DNA of 64,000 bases from Alphaproteobacteria bacterium (GTDB taxonomy: Bacteria > Pseudomonadota > Alphaproteobacteria > UBA828), in the NCBI GenBank assembly GCA_022823305.1, contig JAJDXK010000044.1:1-64000 (forward strand), written 5' to 3'. Of the stretch, positions 47,782 to 57,102 are shown piece by piece; position 1 is the first letter of the stretch; the number at the start of each line of letters is the position of its first letter. The notes beneath the pieces were generated by a model. That model was given only the letters and a program-made list of their open reading frames with translations, had not been told where the DNA came from and ran no database searches. The position numbers and the translations under genes are program-made.

Positions 47782-48402
47782 TCAGGCCCGGCCGGCGAAG
47801 CCCGAGAGCTTGCCGGGGTCGATGCCGAGGCGGTTGACGGCGCGCTCCCACTTCTCGTCCTGGGCCTCGTCGAAGACCAGCTCCTCGTCGGCCGGCACCG
47901 TGAGCCAGCCGTTTTCCTGGATCTCGCGGTCGAGCTGGCCCGGCGCCCAGCCGGCGTAGCCCAGTGCCAGCATGCTGAGCCGGGGGCCGCGGCCCTCGGC
48001 CATCGCCTTCAGAACGTCGATGGTGGCGGTGAGCGCAAAGCCGTCATCGACGCGCATGGTGGCTTCGTGGGCATAGTCGGTGGAATGCAGGACGAAGCCG
48101 CGCGCGGCCTCCACCGGCCCGCCGAAATGCACCGGGATCGGCGTGTTCACGCGCGCGGGATCGAGGTCGAGCTGCTTGAGCAGGTCCGAGAAGCTCAGCG
48201 AATCGAGAAGCTTGTTGACGACGAGGCCCATCGCGCCCTCGTCCGAATGGGCGCACAGGTAGATGACGGTGCGTGCGAAGCGCGGGTCCGCCATCGTCGG
48301 CATGGCGACGAGCAGCTGCCCCTCGAGATAGGGCCCCGCGCCGGGTTCGCCGCCAGCTTCCATCGCCCCCGATCCACCTGCCGTCCGATCCGTCCCGATC
48401 AT
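47782..48402 (-). CDS. YqgE/AlgH family protein (UPF0301)
   Basis: 206 residues from ATG at 48402 ([10 protein letters not shown]); ATG at 48363 (MEAGGEPG) would give 193 and is equally plausible. UPF0301 blocks are [62 protein letters not shown] and [31 protein letters not shown]. The fold is known but the function is not; AlgH was named for an effect on alginate regulation. It is convergent with the GNAT gene. Confidence 0.93.
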   Translation of the reverse strand: MIGTDRTAGGSGAMEAGGEPGAGPYLEGQLLVAMPTMADPRFARTVIYLCAHSDEGAMGLVVNKLLDSLSFSDLLKQLDLDPARVNTPIPVHFGGPVEAARGFVLHSTDYAHEATMRVDDGFALTATIDVLKAMAEGRGPRLSMLALGYAGWAPGQLDREIQENGWLTVPADEELVFDEAQDEKWERAVNRLGIDPGKLSGFAGRA

Positions 48403-48545
48403 CGCAAAGCGACGAAGGCGAGACAACTGCGTGACGGGTGGTGTCCCGTTTGGCGCGTTCAATGGCGCGTGAGGCGGGCCGTGACCTCGGTGAGACGTAC
48501 GGGCTAGGATCGAAGGCCACCGCCACCAGCCGAGACGAGGCCCCC

Positions 48546-50111
48546 ATGTCGCGCGGTCCCGAACTGCCAACCATGAACCAGCTTGCCGAAATCGCACTCG
48601 ACTTCGGGCTCGACATGTCGACGGAGGAGCTGTCGAACCAGCGCGAAGCCATGCGGGGCGCCATCGCCAACCTGCGCCACATCGACGACATGCCGGAGGA
48701 GCGCCCCCGGGTCGCCTATCCGCGCACCTCGGGCCACCGCCCGCACCCGGCAGACAACCCCTACAACGCCTGGTACTGGCGCACCGAGATCAAGGGCGCC
48801 GAGTCAGGCCCGCTTGCCGGCGAGGAGATAGGCATCAAGGACGTGGTCTCGGTCGCCGGCGTGCCGATGATGAACGGCGCGCGCGTGCTCGAGGGCTACG
48901 TGCCGACCATCGACGCCACCATCGTGACGCGCCTGCTGGATGCCGGCGCCACCATCGTCGGCAAGACCGCCTGCGCCGACTTCTCCTTCTCCGGCGGCGG
49001 CCACACCAGCGGCTACGGCCCGGTGCGCAATCCGCGCAGGCCCACCCATGCGCCCGGCGGCTCGTCGAAGGGGAGCGCGGCCGCCATCGCCGCCGGCGAC
49101 GTGGCGATGGCCATCGGCGGCGACCAGGGCGGCTCGATCCGCATCCCCGCCTCGTGGTGCGGCACCGTCGGCCACAAGGCGACCTACGGGCTCATTCCCT
49201 ACACCGGTTGCCTCGCCATCGAGATGACCCTCGATCACATCGGCCCCATGGCGAACAGCGTCGAGAACGTCGCCCGCATGATGTCGGTGCTGGTCGGCCC
49301 GGACCCCCTCGATCCGCGCCAGCGGGGCGTGATCCCTGCGGACTACGTGCAGGACTACTCGCCGGCGATCGGCGCGGGCTGCGAGGGCATCCGCATCGGC
49401 GTGCTCAGCGAGGGCTTCGATCAGACCGAGGAGACCTGGCCCGAGTTCCGCCTGCCGGCGAGCGAGCCGGTGGTGGACGACTCGGTGCGTGCCGCGGTGC
49501 GCCGGCTGGAGCAGCAGGGCGCGGTGGTGAGCGAGGTCTCGGTGCCCGAGCACTACCGCGGGCTCAGGGTCTGGTTCGCCATCGTGGCCGAGGGCGCGGT
49601 CGAGTTCATGCTCAAGTCAGGCGGCGTCGGCACCGGCTGGTTCGGCTACTACGACACCCAGTTCCTCGAGCACGCCTCGCGCGGCGCGCAGACCCGCCAG
49701 AACGACTTTCCGCTCACCGTGAAGAACGTCCTGCTGCTGGGCGAGTACCTCAAGCGCTACTACCACGGCACCTACTACGCCAAGGCGCAGAACCAGCGCG
49801 GGCGGCTGGTCGAGGCCTACGACAAGGCGCTCGCCGAGGTCGACGTGCTGGTGCTGCCGACCATTCCGCACCGTGCGGCGCCGATCCCGAGCCTGGACGC
49901 CGATTTCGGGGAGTACATGTCGAAGGCGCTCAGCATGATCAACAACACCCCGCAGTTCAATCTGACCGGCCATCCGGCCATCAGCGTGCCCTGCGGCGTG
50001 GCCGACGACCTGCCCATCGGCTTCCAGATCGTCGGCCGCCACTTCGAGGACCTCACGGTGCTCAGGGTCGCCGACGCGCTGGAGAAGAGCGCGGACTGGC
50101 AGAGCCTGTAG
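48546..50111 (+). CDS. Amidase (amidase signature family)
   Basis: 521 residues from ATG at 48546; an internal ATG at 48573 is possible. The Ser-cisSer-Lys triad is present: Lys in [13 protein letters not shown], the cis-Ser in [15 protein letters not shown] and the nucleophile in [31 protein letters not shown] and [10 protein letters not shown] complete the fold. The 90-residue N-terminal helical extension resembles AtzF/RamA type nitrilase-linked amidases. It hydrolyses an amide to acid and ammonia; the substrate is unknown. It is followed by a gamma-glutamyltransferase and racemase-fold gene. Confidence 0.9.
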   Translation: MSRGPELPTMNQLAEIALDFGLDMSTEELSNQREAMRGAIANLRHIDDMPEERPRVAYPRTSGHRPHPADNPYNAWYWRTEIKGAESGPLAGEEIGIKDVVSVAGVPMMNGARVLEGYVPTIDATIVTRLLDAGATIVGKTACADFSFSGGGHTSGYGPVRNPRRPTHAPGGSSKGSAAAIAAGDVAMAIGGDQGGSIRIPASWCGTVGHKATYGLIPYTGCLAIEMTLDHIGPMANSVENVARMMSVLVGPDPLDPRQRGVIPADYVQDYSPAIGAGCEGIRIGVLSEGFDQTEETWPEFRLPASEPVVDDSVRAAVRRLEQQGAVVSEVSVPEHYRGLRVWFAIVAEGAVEFMLKSGGVGTGWFGYYDTQFLEHASRGAQTRQNDFPLTVKNVLLLGEYLKRYYHGTYYAKAQNQRGRLVEAYDKALAEVDVLVLPTIPHRAAPIPSLDADFGEYMSKALSMINNTPQFNLTGHPAISVPCGVADDLPIGFQIVGRHFEDLTVLRVADALEKSADWQSL

Positions 50112-50155
50112 CGGCGGCCGGCCTGCACCCCGGGCGGCACCGAGCGGAGGAGGCG

Positions 50156-51712
50156 ATGGAGAGGCCCGAACGCTGGATCGTGCGGAAGCCCGCGGTGGCG
50201 AGCCGCGCGGGCGTGGTCGCGACGCAGCACCAGGCGGCGTCGGAGGCAGGCGCCCGGGTCCTGGCCGAGGGCGGCAACGCCGTCGATGCCGCCATCGCCG
50301 CGAGCGTCGCGCTGGCCACGGTCGAGCCCTGGATGAGCGGGCTCGGCGGCGGCGGCTACATGATGGTCCTTCCCGCAGGCGAGACCCGCGCCCGGGCGGT
50401 CTCGTTCGGGATGGTGGCGCCGGGCTCGCTCGATCCTGCCGACTACCCGCTCACCGGCGAGACCGCCGCCGACATGTTCGGCTGGCCTGCGGTGCTGGAG
50501 GACCGCAACCTGCACGGGCCCTTCGCGGTCGCGGTGCCGGGCCAGGTCGCCGGCCTCGCGCTGGCGCACGAGCGCTTCGGCAGCCGGCCCTGGGCCGAGC
50601 TGCTCGCGCCCGCCTGCGCGCTGGCCGAAGAGGGCATGGAGGTGGACTGGCACGCCACGCTCGCCATCGCGGCGTCCGCGCCCGAGCTCGCGCGGGATGC
50701 CGGCTGCAGCACCACCTACCTGCAGGACGGGTTGCCCAAGGCTGCGCCCTGGAACGGGCCGGCGCCCCGCATCCGGCTCGGAGGGCTGGCGGAGACCCTG
50801 CGCCGCCTCGCCGAGGCGGGGCCTCGGGACTTCTACAGCGGCGAGATCGCCAACGCGATCTGCGCCGACATGGCGGCGGCCGGCGGGCGCCTCGCGGCGG
50901 CCGATCTCGCTTCCTACCGCGCCGAGGTCGAGGAAGCGCCCGTCACCTCCTACCGTGAGGTCCAGGTGATGACGGCGCCGGGGCTCACCGCCGGCCCCAC
51001 CCTGGTCGACGTGCTCAACCGGCTCACGGCGTCGCTCCCGACCGGCTCCACCGAGGGCGAGGCCTACTGCGCCTATGCCGGGGCGCTCACCGGCGCCTAT
51101 GCCGCGCGGCTGCGGGGCATGGGGGACAGCGCCGCGGCGGACCGCGCCTCCTGCACCAGCCACCTCGGCACGGTCGACGGCGACGGCACGGTGGTCGCGC
51201 TGACCCAGACCCTGCTCTCCCCCTTCGGCGCCAGGGTGATGCTGCCGCAGACGGGGCTGCTGATGAACAACGGCATCATGTGGTTCGACCCCAGGCCCGG
51301 CGGTCCCAACTCCATCGCGCCGGGCAAGCGGCCGCTCTCCAACATGTGCCCGACGATCGTGGAGTTCGCGGACGGCCGGCGCGCCGGGATCGGCGCCTCC
51401 GGCGGGCGTCGCATCATGCCGGCGGTGGCGCAGCTCCTGTCCTTCCTCGTGGACTACGGCATGGGCCTGGACGACGCTGCCCATTGCCCCCGTATCAGCG
51501 TCGACGGTCCCGACCTCGTCGAGGCCGACACCAGGCTGCCGGCGGCCGTGCTTGCCATGCTCGAGAGCGACTACGAGGTCGCGCCGCGCGTGTACGGAGT
51601 GCATCCGACGGCGTTCGCCTGCCCCAACATCGTCATCTGGGATCCGCGCGAGGGCGTGGCGGCGGGCGCGGCCCACGTGATGTCGCCCAACGCCTGCGTC
51701 GGCGCGGCTTGA
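50156..51712 (+). CDS. Gamma-glutamyltransferase family protein
   Basis: 518 residues from ATG with GGAGGAGG directly upstream. Ntn-hydrolase features include GGNAVDAAIAASVALATVEPWMSGLGGGGYMMV, FAVAVPGQVAGLALAHERFG, and the autocleavage/nucleophile site SCTSHLGTVDGDGTVVALTQTLLSPFG, with Thr in CTSH corresponding to Thr391 of E. coli Ggt. SIAPGKRPLSNMCPTIV and GASGGRRIMPAVAQ follow. No signal peptide is visible, unlike periplasmic Ggt, so it may be a cytoplasmic gamma-glutamyl hydrolase/acylase. It would release glutamate from gamma-glutamyl compounds, which suits the gamma-glutamyl amide chemistry elsewhere in the window. Confidence 0.88.
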   Translation: MERPERWIVRKPAVASRAGVVATQHQAASEAGARVLAEGGNAVDAAIAASVALATVEPWMSGLGGGGYMMVLPAGETRARAVSFGMVAPGSLDPADYPLTGETAADMFGWPAVLEDRNLHGPFAVAVPGQVAGLALAHERFGSRPWAELLAPACALAEEGMEVDWHATLAIAASAPELARDAGCSTTYLQDGLPKAAPWNGPAPRIRLGGLAETLRRLAEAGPRDFYSGEIANAICADMAAAGGRLAAADLASYRAEVEEAPVTSYREVQVMTAPGLTAGPTLVDVLNRLTASLPTGSTEGEAYCAYAGALTGAYAARLRGMGDSAAADRASCTSHLGTVDGDGTVVALTQTLLSPFGARVMLPQTGLLMNNGIMWFDPRPGGPNSIAPGKRPLSNMCPTIVEFADGRRAGIGASGGRRIMPAVAQLLSFLVDYGMGLDDAAHCPRISVDGPDLVEADTRLPAAVLAMLESDYEVAPRVYGVHPTAFACPNIVIWDPREGVAAGAAHVMSPNACVGAA

Positions 51713-51739
51713 GCGGGGCCGCGAGGCAGGGAGGAGTCC

Positions 51740-52498
51740 ATGGAGAGCCGCACGCGCATCGGCATGATCACGCCGTCGCTCAACACGGTGCTGGAGCCCA
51801 TGACCGCGGCGCTGCTCGCCGACCTGCCCGACGTGACCGCGCATTTCAGCCGGGTCTCGGTGAAGCAGGTGGCGCTCGGCGAGGATGCAGCGGCCCAGTT
51901 CGGACCTGAGCCCATGCTCGCCGCCGCGCGCCTGCTGGCCGACGCCCGCGTCCACGCGATCTGCTGGAACGGCACCGCCGGCAGCTGGCTCGGCCCTGCC
52001 CACGACCGCGCGCTCTGCGAGGCGATCACGCGCGACACCGGCATTCCGGCCACGAGCGCGACGCTCGCGCTGGCCGAGCTGTTCCGCAGCCGAGGGGTCA
52101 GCCGCTTCGCCCTGGTGACGCCCTTCCGGGGCGCGATCCAGGAGGCGATCATCGACACCTATCGCAGCGAGGGCTTCGAGTGCGTGGCCGAGCGCCACCT
52201 CGACAGCGACGACACCTTCGGCTACGCCACCATCCCGCCGGCGGAGACCGAAGGCATGATCCGCGCCGTCGTCGGCGCCGAGCCGGAGGCGATCGCCGCA
52301 GTCTGCACCAACATGGCGGCGGCACCCCACGCCGAGGCGATGGAGGTGGAGGCGGGCCGCCCGGTCTACGACAGCGTCGCGGTGGCGCTGTGGGGCGCGC
52401 TGGCGCTCGCCGGCGTCGATGCGAGCCGCGTCGCCGGCTGGGGCGAGCTATTCACCGTTGCCCCGGCCTCGCTGGAGCGCCTCGGCGCCCTGGCGTAG
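51740..52498 (+). CDS. Asp/Glu racemase superfamily enzyme, arylmalonate decarboxylase/maleate isomerase-like
   Basis: 252 residues. RIGMITPSLNTVLEPMTAALL is the N-terminal fold start and ITRDTGIPATSATLALAELFRSRGVSRFALVTPFRGAIQEA a core block. The second active-site Cys is in AAVCTNMAAAPHAEAME. At the first site, where racemases and maleate isomerases have Cys, the sequence reads ICWNGTAGSWLG, with Gly at the aligned position, a pattern seen in arylmalonate decarboxylase (one Cys). It could isomerise, racemise or decarboxylate an acid; the pathway is unknown. It directly follows ggt-like gene by 27 bp. Confidence 0.8.
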   Translation: MESRTRIGMITPSLNTVLEPMTAALLADLPDVTAHFSRVSVKQVALGEDAAAQFGPEPMLAAARLLADARVHAICWNGTAGSWLGPAHDRALCEAITRDTGIPATSATLALAELFRSRGVSRFALVTPFRGAIQEAIIDTYRSEGFECVAERHLDSDDTFGYATIPPAETEGMIRAVVGAEPEAIAAVCTNMAAAPHAEAMEVEAGRPVYDSVAVALWGALALAGVDASRVAGWGELFTVAPASLERLGALA

Positions 52499-52517
52499 GC
52501 AGATCGAAGCCCGAAAG

Positions 52518-52640
52518 CCCCCACCTCGCCCCGGCCCTCTCCTCCCCTCGGGGAGGAGAGGGAGAGCAGGCCGGTGCGGCCACGTTCCCCCACCGCCGTC
52601 GGGGGAGGGGGACAGGGGGAGGTGTGGGTCGGGCCGCCGT
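52518..52640. repeat. Dispersed nested-palindrome intergenic repeat, copy B
   Basis: About 120 bp between convergent genes. It has CCCCCACCTCGCCCCGGCCC at the left, a hairpin CTCTCCTCCCCTCGGGGAGGAG, the shared AGGCCGGTGC, a second hairpin around CCCCCACCGCCGTCGGGGGAGGGGG and GGAGGTGTGGG...GGGCCGCCGT at the right. Block order and most bases match copy A at 3552-3679, with loop differences as expected of a palindromic element family. Non-coding. Confidence 0.75.
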
Positions 52641-52664
52641 AGTCCCGCAAGGTCGTCTATTGCA

Positions 52665-53597
52665 CTACGCGCTGGCCGCCTGCTCCTCCTCGGGCTCCAG
52701 CAGGTCGGCGACCGGCGTCGCGTGCCAGCCGTCGGCGCGCTTGGCCCAGTAGAGGTCCGAGAGCCGGCCGGTGGTGATCCCCGGCGCGCCGTTGCCGATG
52801 GGCTTGTCGTTGACCCGGACGACCGGCATGACGCCTCCGCCGGAGGACGAGATGAAGGCCTCGTTGGCGCCTTCGAGGTCCTCGGCCGTGAGGTCCGCCG
52901 CCTCTGCCTCGAGGCCGATGTCCCGGCACAGGTCGAACACGGTCTTGCGGGTGATCCCCTCCAGCAGGTTGTCGCCCGGCGTCAGCGCCTTGCCGTCGCG
53001 GACGATCCACACGTTGAAGCCCGGGCCTTCCGTCAGGTAGCCGTCGGTCGAGAGAAGCACCGGCTGGTCCGCGCCGTTGTCGAGCGCCTCGAAGTGGGCG
53101 GCCGTGAGGTCCATGCGGTTGAAGTTCTTGCAGCGCTGGTTGATGGCGGCATCCGGCGCGCGGCGCGTGCTCGCGATCCACAGGTGGGCGCCGGTCTTCG
53201 TCTTGGGCTCGGGCACGATGGTGTAGTAGGGCACGGCGTAGGCGATCAGCTCGTTCTCGGAGGACCGGGGGTCGCCGAACGCGACCCCGCCGGCGTAGCG
53301 CCCGCGGGTGCAGAGCACGTAGACGATGGAATCGGTGTAGCCCGCGCGGTGGACGCACTGCGCCATGATTCGCCTGATCTCCAGGTCCGGCAGCGGCGGC
53401 GCGAGGCGCACGTGGGCGCAGGAGGCATGGAAGCGCTCCATGTGGTCGTCGAGCCTGAAGAAGATGCCGTCGCACACCGTGACGGCGTCGAACACCACGT
53501 CGCTCTTGTGGAAGGCCGGGTCGAGGATGGGTATCGAGGCCTCCTCGATCGGCACGTAGCGACCCTGGCAGTAGGCGATTCCCTTCGATTCCGACAT
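52665..53597 (-). CDS. PLP class IV aminotransferase, (R)-selective amine transaminase-like
   Basis: 310 residues of fold-type IV (IlvE/D-amino-acid transaminase class). The Schiff-base Lys is in NQRCKNFNRMDLTAAHFEA and the phosphate-binding region in TEGPGFNVWIVRDGK and LLEGITRKTVFD. The N-terminus reads SIPILDPAFHKSDVVFDAVTVCDGIFFRLDDHMERF and the end EAFISSSGGGVMPVVRVNDKPIG. This SDVVFDA/CDG/RLDDH and KNxNxxDL/EGPGFNV combination resembles (R)-amine:pyruvate transaminases more than branched-chain transaminases. The substrate is an amine or branched-chain amino acid; specificity is inferred from motifs. Confidence 0.83.
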   Translation of the reverse strand: MSESKGIAYCQGRYVPIEEASIPILDPAFHKSDVVFDAVTVCDGIFFRLDDHMERFHASCAHVRLAPPLPDLEIRRIMAQCVHRAGYTDSIVYVLCTRGRYAGGVAFGDPRSSENELIAYAVPYYTIVPEPKTKTGAHLWIASTRRAPDAAINQRCKNFNRMDLTAAHFEALDNGADQPVLLSTDGYLTEGPGFNVWIVRDGKALTPGDNLLEGITRKTVFDLCRDIGLEAEAADLTAEDLEGANEAFISSSGGGVMPVVRVNDKPIGNGAPGITTGRLSDLYWAKRADGWHATPVADLLEPEEEQAASA

Positions 53598-53726
53598 GGT
53601 GGCGGCCTCCCCGGCGGCGTTGCGGTCGTCTGGCGGGACGGTAAGGCGCTCCGCCACCCGCCGTCAATGTTTCGGGTGCCGGTACGAATTCCGCAGAAAC
53701 GAATCGGGCGCAGGCGCGGAAGCGGC

Positions 53727-53762
53727 TATGATGGGGTCCAAGACAAGGCGGGAGAACCCGCC
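53727..53762 (+). promoter_or_regulatory. Candidate -10 and leader hairpin of the double cold-shock gene
   Basis: TATGAT (53727-53732) is a good -10 element; no clear -35 is seen at the right distance. It is followed by GGCGGG-AGAA-CCCGCC (53747-53762), a 6 bp stem with a 4-base loop, inside the roughly 60-base leader of the cold-shock-domain gene. Such leaders often control cold-shock mRNA; here it is only suggestive. Confidence 0.4.
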
Positions 53763-53798
53763 GCAGCGCCCGTTTCACAGCAAGCAAGTTGGTCCATC

Positions 53799-54347
53799 AT
53801 GTCTGAGAACAGTGTACCGCCTACCGACGGCGGCTCGATCACGGCCACGGTCAAGTGGTTCAATCCGACCAAGGGGTTCGGCTTCCTCGTACCCGACGAC
53901 GGCTCGCCCGACGTGTTCTGCCACGTCTCCGCGGTCGAGCGGGCGGGGTTCGATACGCTGCCCCAGGGAGCCACCGTCACCTGCGAGATCATGCAGGGTC
54001 AGAAGGGCCCGCAGGTCTCGCAGATCCTCAACGTCGATACCTCGACCGCGACCGTCATGCCGCCGCGCGGCGACCGGCCGCGCCGCCCCGGCCCCGGCGG
54101 CTTCCAGGGCCGGCGCTTCAACGAGCCGATGGGCCCGACCGAGGAAATCGAGGGCACGGTCAAGTTCTACAACGTCGGCAAGAGCTACGGCTTCGTCACG
54201 CCGGACAGCGGCGGCCAGGACGTGTTCATCCATGCCAAGGTGCTGGCCCGCTCCGGGCTCGACGACCTGGAGCCGCAGCAGCGCGTGCGGCTGATGATCA
54301 CGCAGGGCCCGCGCGGGCCGCAGGCGACCAGCGTCGAGCTGATCTGA
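53799..54347 (+). CDS. Double cold-shock-domain protein
   Basis: 182 residues with two cold-shock domains joined by a Pro/Arg/Gly linker. CSD1, about residues 14-80, has ATVKWFNPTKGFGFLVPDDG (RNP1 KGFGF) and DVFCHVSAVER (RNP2-like VFCHV). CSD2, about 113-182, has GTVKFYNVGKSYGFVTPDSGGQDVFIHAKVL. Two-domain Csps are common in alphaproteobacteria and bind single-stranded nucleic acid. The linker (RGDRPRRPGPGGFQGRRF) is RGG-like and may add RNA binding. It is preceded by a -10 TATGAT and a hairpin leader. Confidence 0.93.
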   Translation: MSENSVPPTDGGSITATVKWFNPTKGFGFLVPDDGSPDVFCHVSAVERAGFDTLPQGATVTCEIMQGQKGPQVSQILNVDTSTATVMPPRGDRPRRPGPGGFQGRRFNEPMGPTEEIEGTVKFYNVGKSYGFVTPDSGGQDVFIHAKVLARSGLDDLEPQQRVRLMITQGPRGPQATSVELI

Positions 54348-54435
54348 GCCCGCGCCACTGCGGCGCGCGCCCCGGCCCGGCGGGCCGCGCCGCTGCAGAG
54401 TGGAGCGCCCGCCGCGGCGCCACGGGGCTGCCCGG

Positions 54436-56247
54436 ATGATTCGCGACCCGGTCGCCACGCCCCTTCTCGCGCGCCGTGTCGATGCCATCGTGCGCGAGAT
54501 GGCGAATGCGCTCCAGCGCTCGGCGCGTTCGAGCGTCATCGCCGCCGCCAAGGATTTCTCCTGCGCGCTGCTCACCCACGACGACCGGCTGATCGCCGCC
54601 GCCGAGGGCCTGCCGGTTCATGTCCTAGGCTGCCATCTGCAGACCCGCGCCATGAGCGCGCTTCACCCCGACCTGCGGGAGGGCGACGCCTTCCTCCACA
54701 ACGACCCCTACCTCGGCAACACCCACGCCGCCGACCACGCGATCCTGGTGCCGGTGTTCGTCGACGGCATCCATCTCTTCACCGCCTGCGCCAAGGCCCA
54801 TCAGGCCGACATCGGCAACAGCGAGCCCACCACCTATCACGCCTTCGCCCGCGACGTGTACGAGGAGGGCGCGCTGATCTTTCCCTGCGTGCTGGTCGAG
54901 CGCGGGGGCGCCATCAACGAGGACATCGTCCGCATGTGCGAGCGGCGCATACGGGTGCCGGCACAGTGGCGCGGCGATTTCCTCGCCCTGATCGGCGCGG
55001 CGCGGATCGGCGAGCGCCGCCTGAAGGAGCTCTGCGCCAGCCACGGGGCCGAGAGCGTCGCCGCGTTCGTCGACGACTGGCTGGACTACTCGGAGCGGCG
55101 CATGGCGCGCGCCATCGGGTCGCTGCCCGCTGCCTCGCTGGTTTCCGAGAGCGCGCACGACCCGGTGGAGCCGATCCTGCCCGAGGGGATACCGGTCAGG
55201 GTCGGCATCGAGGTGGATCCGGATTCCGCGCGGATCACCGTCGACCTGCGCGACAACATCGACTGCGTCGATTGCGGCCTGAATCAGACCGAGGCCTGCT
55301 GCCTCGCCCACGTCTTCACGGCAATTTTCAACTGCCTGGACGACGACGTGCCGCGCAACGAGGGCGCGTTCCGCCGCGTGCGGGTCCTGATGCGGGCCGG
55401 CTGCGTGGTCGGCCCGCCGGCATTTCCCCACAGCTGCTCGGTCTCGACCACCAACGTCGCAGAGCGTCTGATCTACGCGATTCACGGCGGCTTCGCGGCG
55501 CTGGGCGAGGGCAGGGGCCTCGCCGAGGGCTCAGCCAGCATGGGCGCGGCCATGGCGGTGATCTCCGGCGACGATGTGCGCCACGGCGGCGCGCCCTTCG
55601 TCAACCAGCTCTTCCTCGGGCTCGGCGGTGGCCCCGCGGCCCCCGGCGCCGACGGCTGGCTCACCTATTGCCTGCCGACGGCGGCGGGCCTCGTTCGCCT
55701 CGACAGCGTGGAGCTGACAGAGAGCCGCTATCCGCTCGCGGTCGACTCCGCGCGCATCGTCGCCGGCAGCGGCGGCGCCGGCCGCTGGCGCGGGGCGCCC
55801 GCGACGGAGGTGGTCTATGGCCCGACCCACGGCCCCGTCACCGCCGTCATCCCGTCGGACGGGCACCACGTGGCGCCCCGGGGCGTGCGCGGCGGCGCCG
55901 ATGCGACGCCGGGCCGGACCGTCAGGATCGACCGCGAGGGAGGAGAGAGGGTGCTTCCCAACTTCGTGCGGCTCACGCTCCAGCCGGGCGAGCGGCTGCG
56001 GGCTCTCGAGGGCGGCGGGGCCGGCTACGGCGACCCGCTCGCGCGCGATCCCGACCGCGTGCTGCATGACGTGAGGGAAGGCTGGGAAAGCGAGGACAGG
56101 GCGCGCGATGTCTACGGCGTGGTCTTCTGCAAGAGCGGGACGGGACCGCGCGCCGTCGACGAGGCCGCGACCCGCGCCCGGCGCCGGGCGCTCACGCCGC
56201 GCCGGCCGCGTCCCTGCGCGACTGCATCGAGCCGATCACCATCATGA
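54436..56247 (+). CDS. Hydantoinase B/oxoprolinase family protein (HyuB-like)
   Basis: 603 residues. Family marks are the N-terminal MANALQRSARSSVIAAAKDFSCALLT, HNDPYLGNTHAADHAILVPVF (metal-binding), PAFPHSCSVSTTNVAERLIYAI, SMGAAMAVISGDD and GGAGRWRGAPATEVVYG near the end. HyuB is the beta subunit of ATP-dependent N-methylhydantoinase or 5-oxoprolinase/acetone-carboxylase-like enzymes and normally needs HyuA, absent here. The last 56 bp overlap the 3-prime end of the convergent transporter. The C-terminal 60 residues are low-complexity and Arg-rich and are probably a degenerate tail. Confidence 0.85.
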   Translation: MIRDPVATPLLARRVDAIVREMANALQRSARSSVIAAAKDFSCALLTHDDRLIAAAEGLPVHVLGCHLQTRAMSALHPDLREGDAFLHNDPYLGNTHAADHAILVPVFVDGIHLFTACAKAHQADIGNSEPTTYHAFARDVYEEGALIFPCVLVERGGAINEDIVRMCERRIRVPAQWRGDFLALIGAARIGERRLKELCASHGAESVAAFVDDWLDYSERRMARAIGSLPAASLVSESAHDPVEPILPEGIPVRVGIEVDPDSARITVDLRDNIDCVDCGLNQTEACCLAHVFTAIFNCLDDDVPRNEGAFRRVRVLMRAGCVVGPPAFPHSCSVSTTNVAERLIYAIHGGFAALGEGRGLAEGSASMGAAMAVISGDDVRHGGAPFVNQLFLGLGGGPAAPGADGWLTYCLPTAAGLVRLDSVELTESRYPLAVDSARIVAGSGGAGRWRGAPATEVVYGPTHGPVTAVIPSDGHHVAPRGVRGGADATPGRTVRIDREGGERVLPNFVRLTLQPGERLRALEGGGAGYGDPLARDPDRVLHDVREGWESEDRARDVYGVVFCKSGTGPRAVDEAATRARRRALTPRRPRPCATASSRSPS

Positions 56248-57094
56248 CGAAGGCGGCCAGCATCAGCGCCGCCGCGCCCCACATGTAGGCCGAGTGGCTC
56301 TCGTCGAAGAAGAGGATGCCCCAGCCGATGCCGCCGAGCACGCCGATGATGTTGATGATCGAGAAGAGCGAGGCGCCGGAGCGGCGCACGATGATGTAGA
56401 ACATCGGCCACATGATCGCGTTGATGACGACCGAGGCGCCGAGCGCGAGGTTGGCCTCCGGCACGGGCGCGGGAATCAGGTAGAGCTGGCCGGTCGCCGG
56501 CAGGAAGGGCAGCAGCAGCAGCGCGCCTGCGAACAGGTTGCCGATGGCGAGGCCCAGCGACGAGGACTCGGGCGGGCGGAAACGCTCGACGATGACGTTG
56601 AGCGCGCCGAAGCCGAAGGGGATCAGCAGGGCGATCAGGAACCAGACTGCCATGCCCGCTGCGGGCAGGCTGCCGCCCGGCACGACGACGAGCAGGATCC
56701 CGGCGATGCCGGAGAGCAGACCCGCCGCGCAGATCAGCTTGAAGCGCTCGAGCCGGGCGAGCACCGCGAGGGTATAGGTGAAGAGCGGTGTCAGCGTCAT
56801 CAGCAGCACGACGACGCCCGCGGGCAGCTTGGTCGCGACGAAGGCGAGCAGCGCGAAGGGAAAGGCGAAGCCGAGCGCGGCGCTGGTGAAGTAGAGCCGC
56901 ACGTGCGCCCAGGTGAGCTGCGGCAGCTCGCGCCGGACGATCGCAGGCACCAGCAGGACCAGGCCGGCGCCCAGCGCGTACCAGAACACGTAGGCGAAGT
57001 TGGGTATCCCGGCATCGCCGGCGATCTTGTTGACCGGGAACACCAGGCTGAAGTTGACGCCGGCAATGAGGATGAGGGCGAGGGTCAGCGCCAT
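56192..57094 (-). CDS. DMT superfamily transporter (EamA domain)
   Basis: 300 residues with ten predicted membrane helices in two EamA repeats (about residues 5-140 and 150-290), each starting with a positively charged loop. Start ATG gives MALTLALILIAGVNFSLVFPVNKIAG. The repeats carry FALLAFVATKLPAGVVVLLMTLTPLFTYTLAVL and GGIGWGILFFDESHSAYMWGAAALML. EamA proteins export or import amino acids, nucleotides or other metabolites; the substrate cannot be predicted. It lies 8 bp downstream of lpxB on the same strand and overlaps the end of the convergent HyuB gene. Confidence 0.87.
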   Translation of the reverse strand: MALTLALILIAGVNFSLVFPVNKIAGDAGIPNFAYVFWYALGAGLVLLVPAIVRRELPQLTWAHVRLYFTSAALGFAFPFALLAFVATKLPAGVVVLLMTLTPLFTYTLAVLARLERFKLICAAGLLSGIAGILLVVVPGGSLPAAGMAVWFLIALLIPFGFGALNVIVERFRPPESSSLGLAIGNLFAGALLLLPFLPATGQLYLIPAPVPEANLALGASVVINAIMWPMFYIIVRRSGASLFSIINIIGVLGGIGWGILFFDESHSAYMWGAAALMLAAFVMMVIGSMQSRRDAAGAA

Positions 57095-57102
57095 GGCGGC
57101 CG

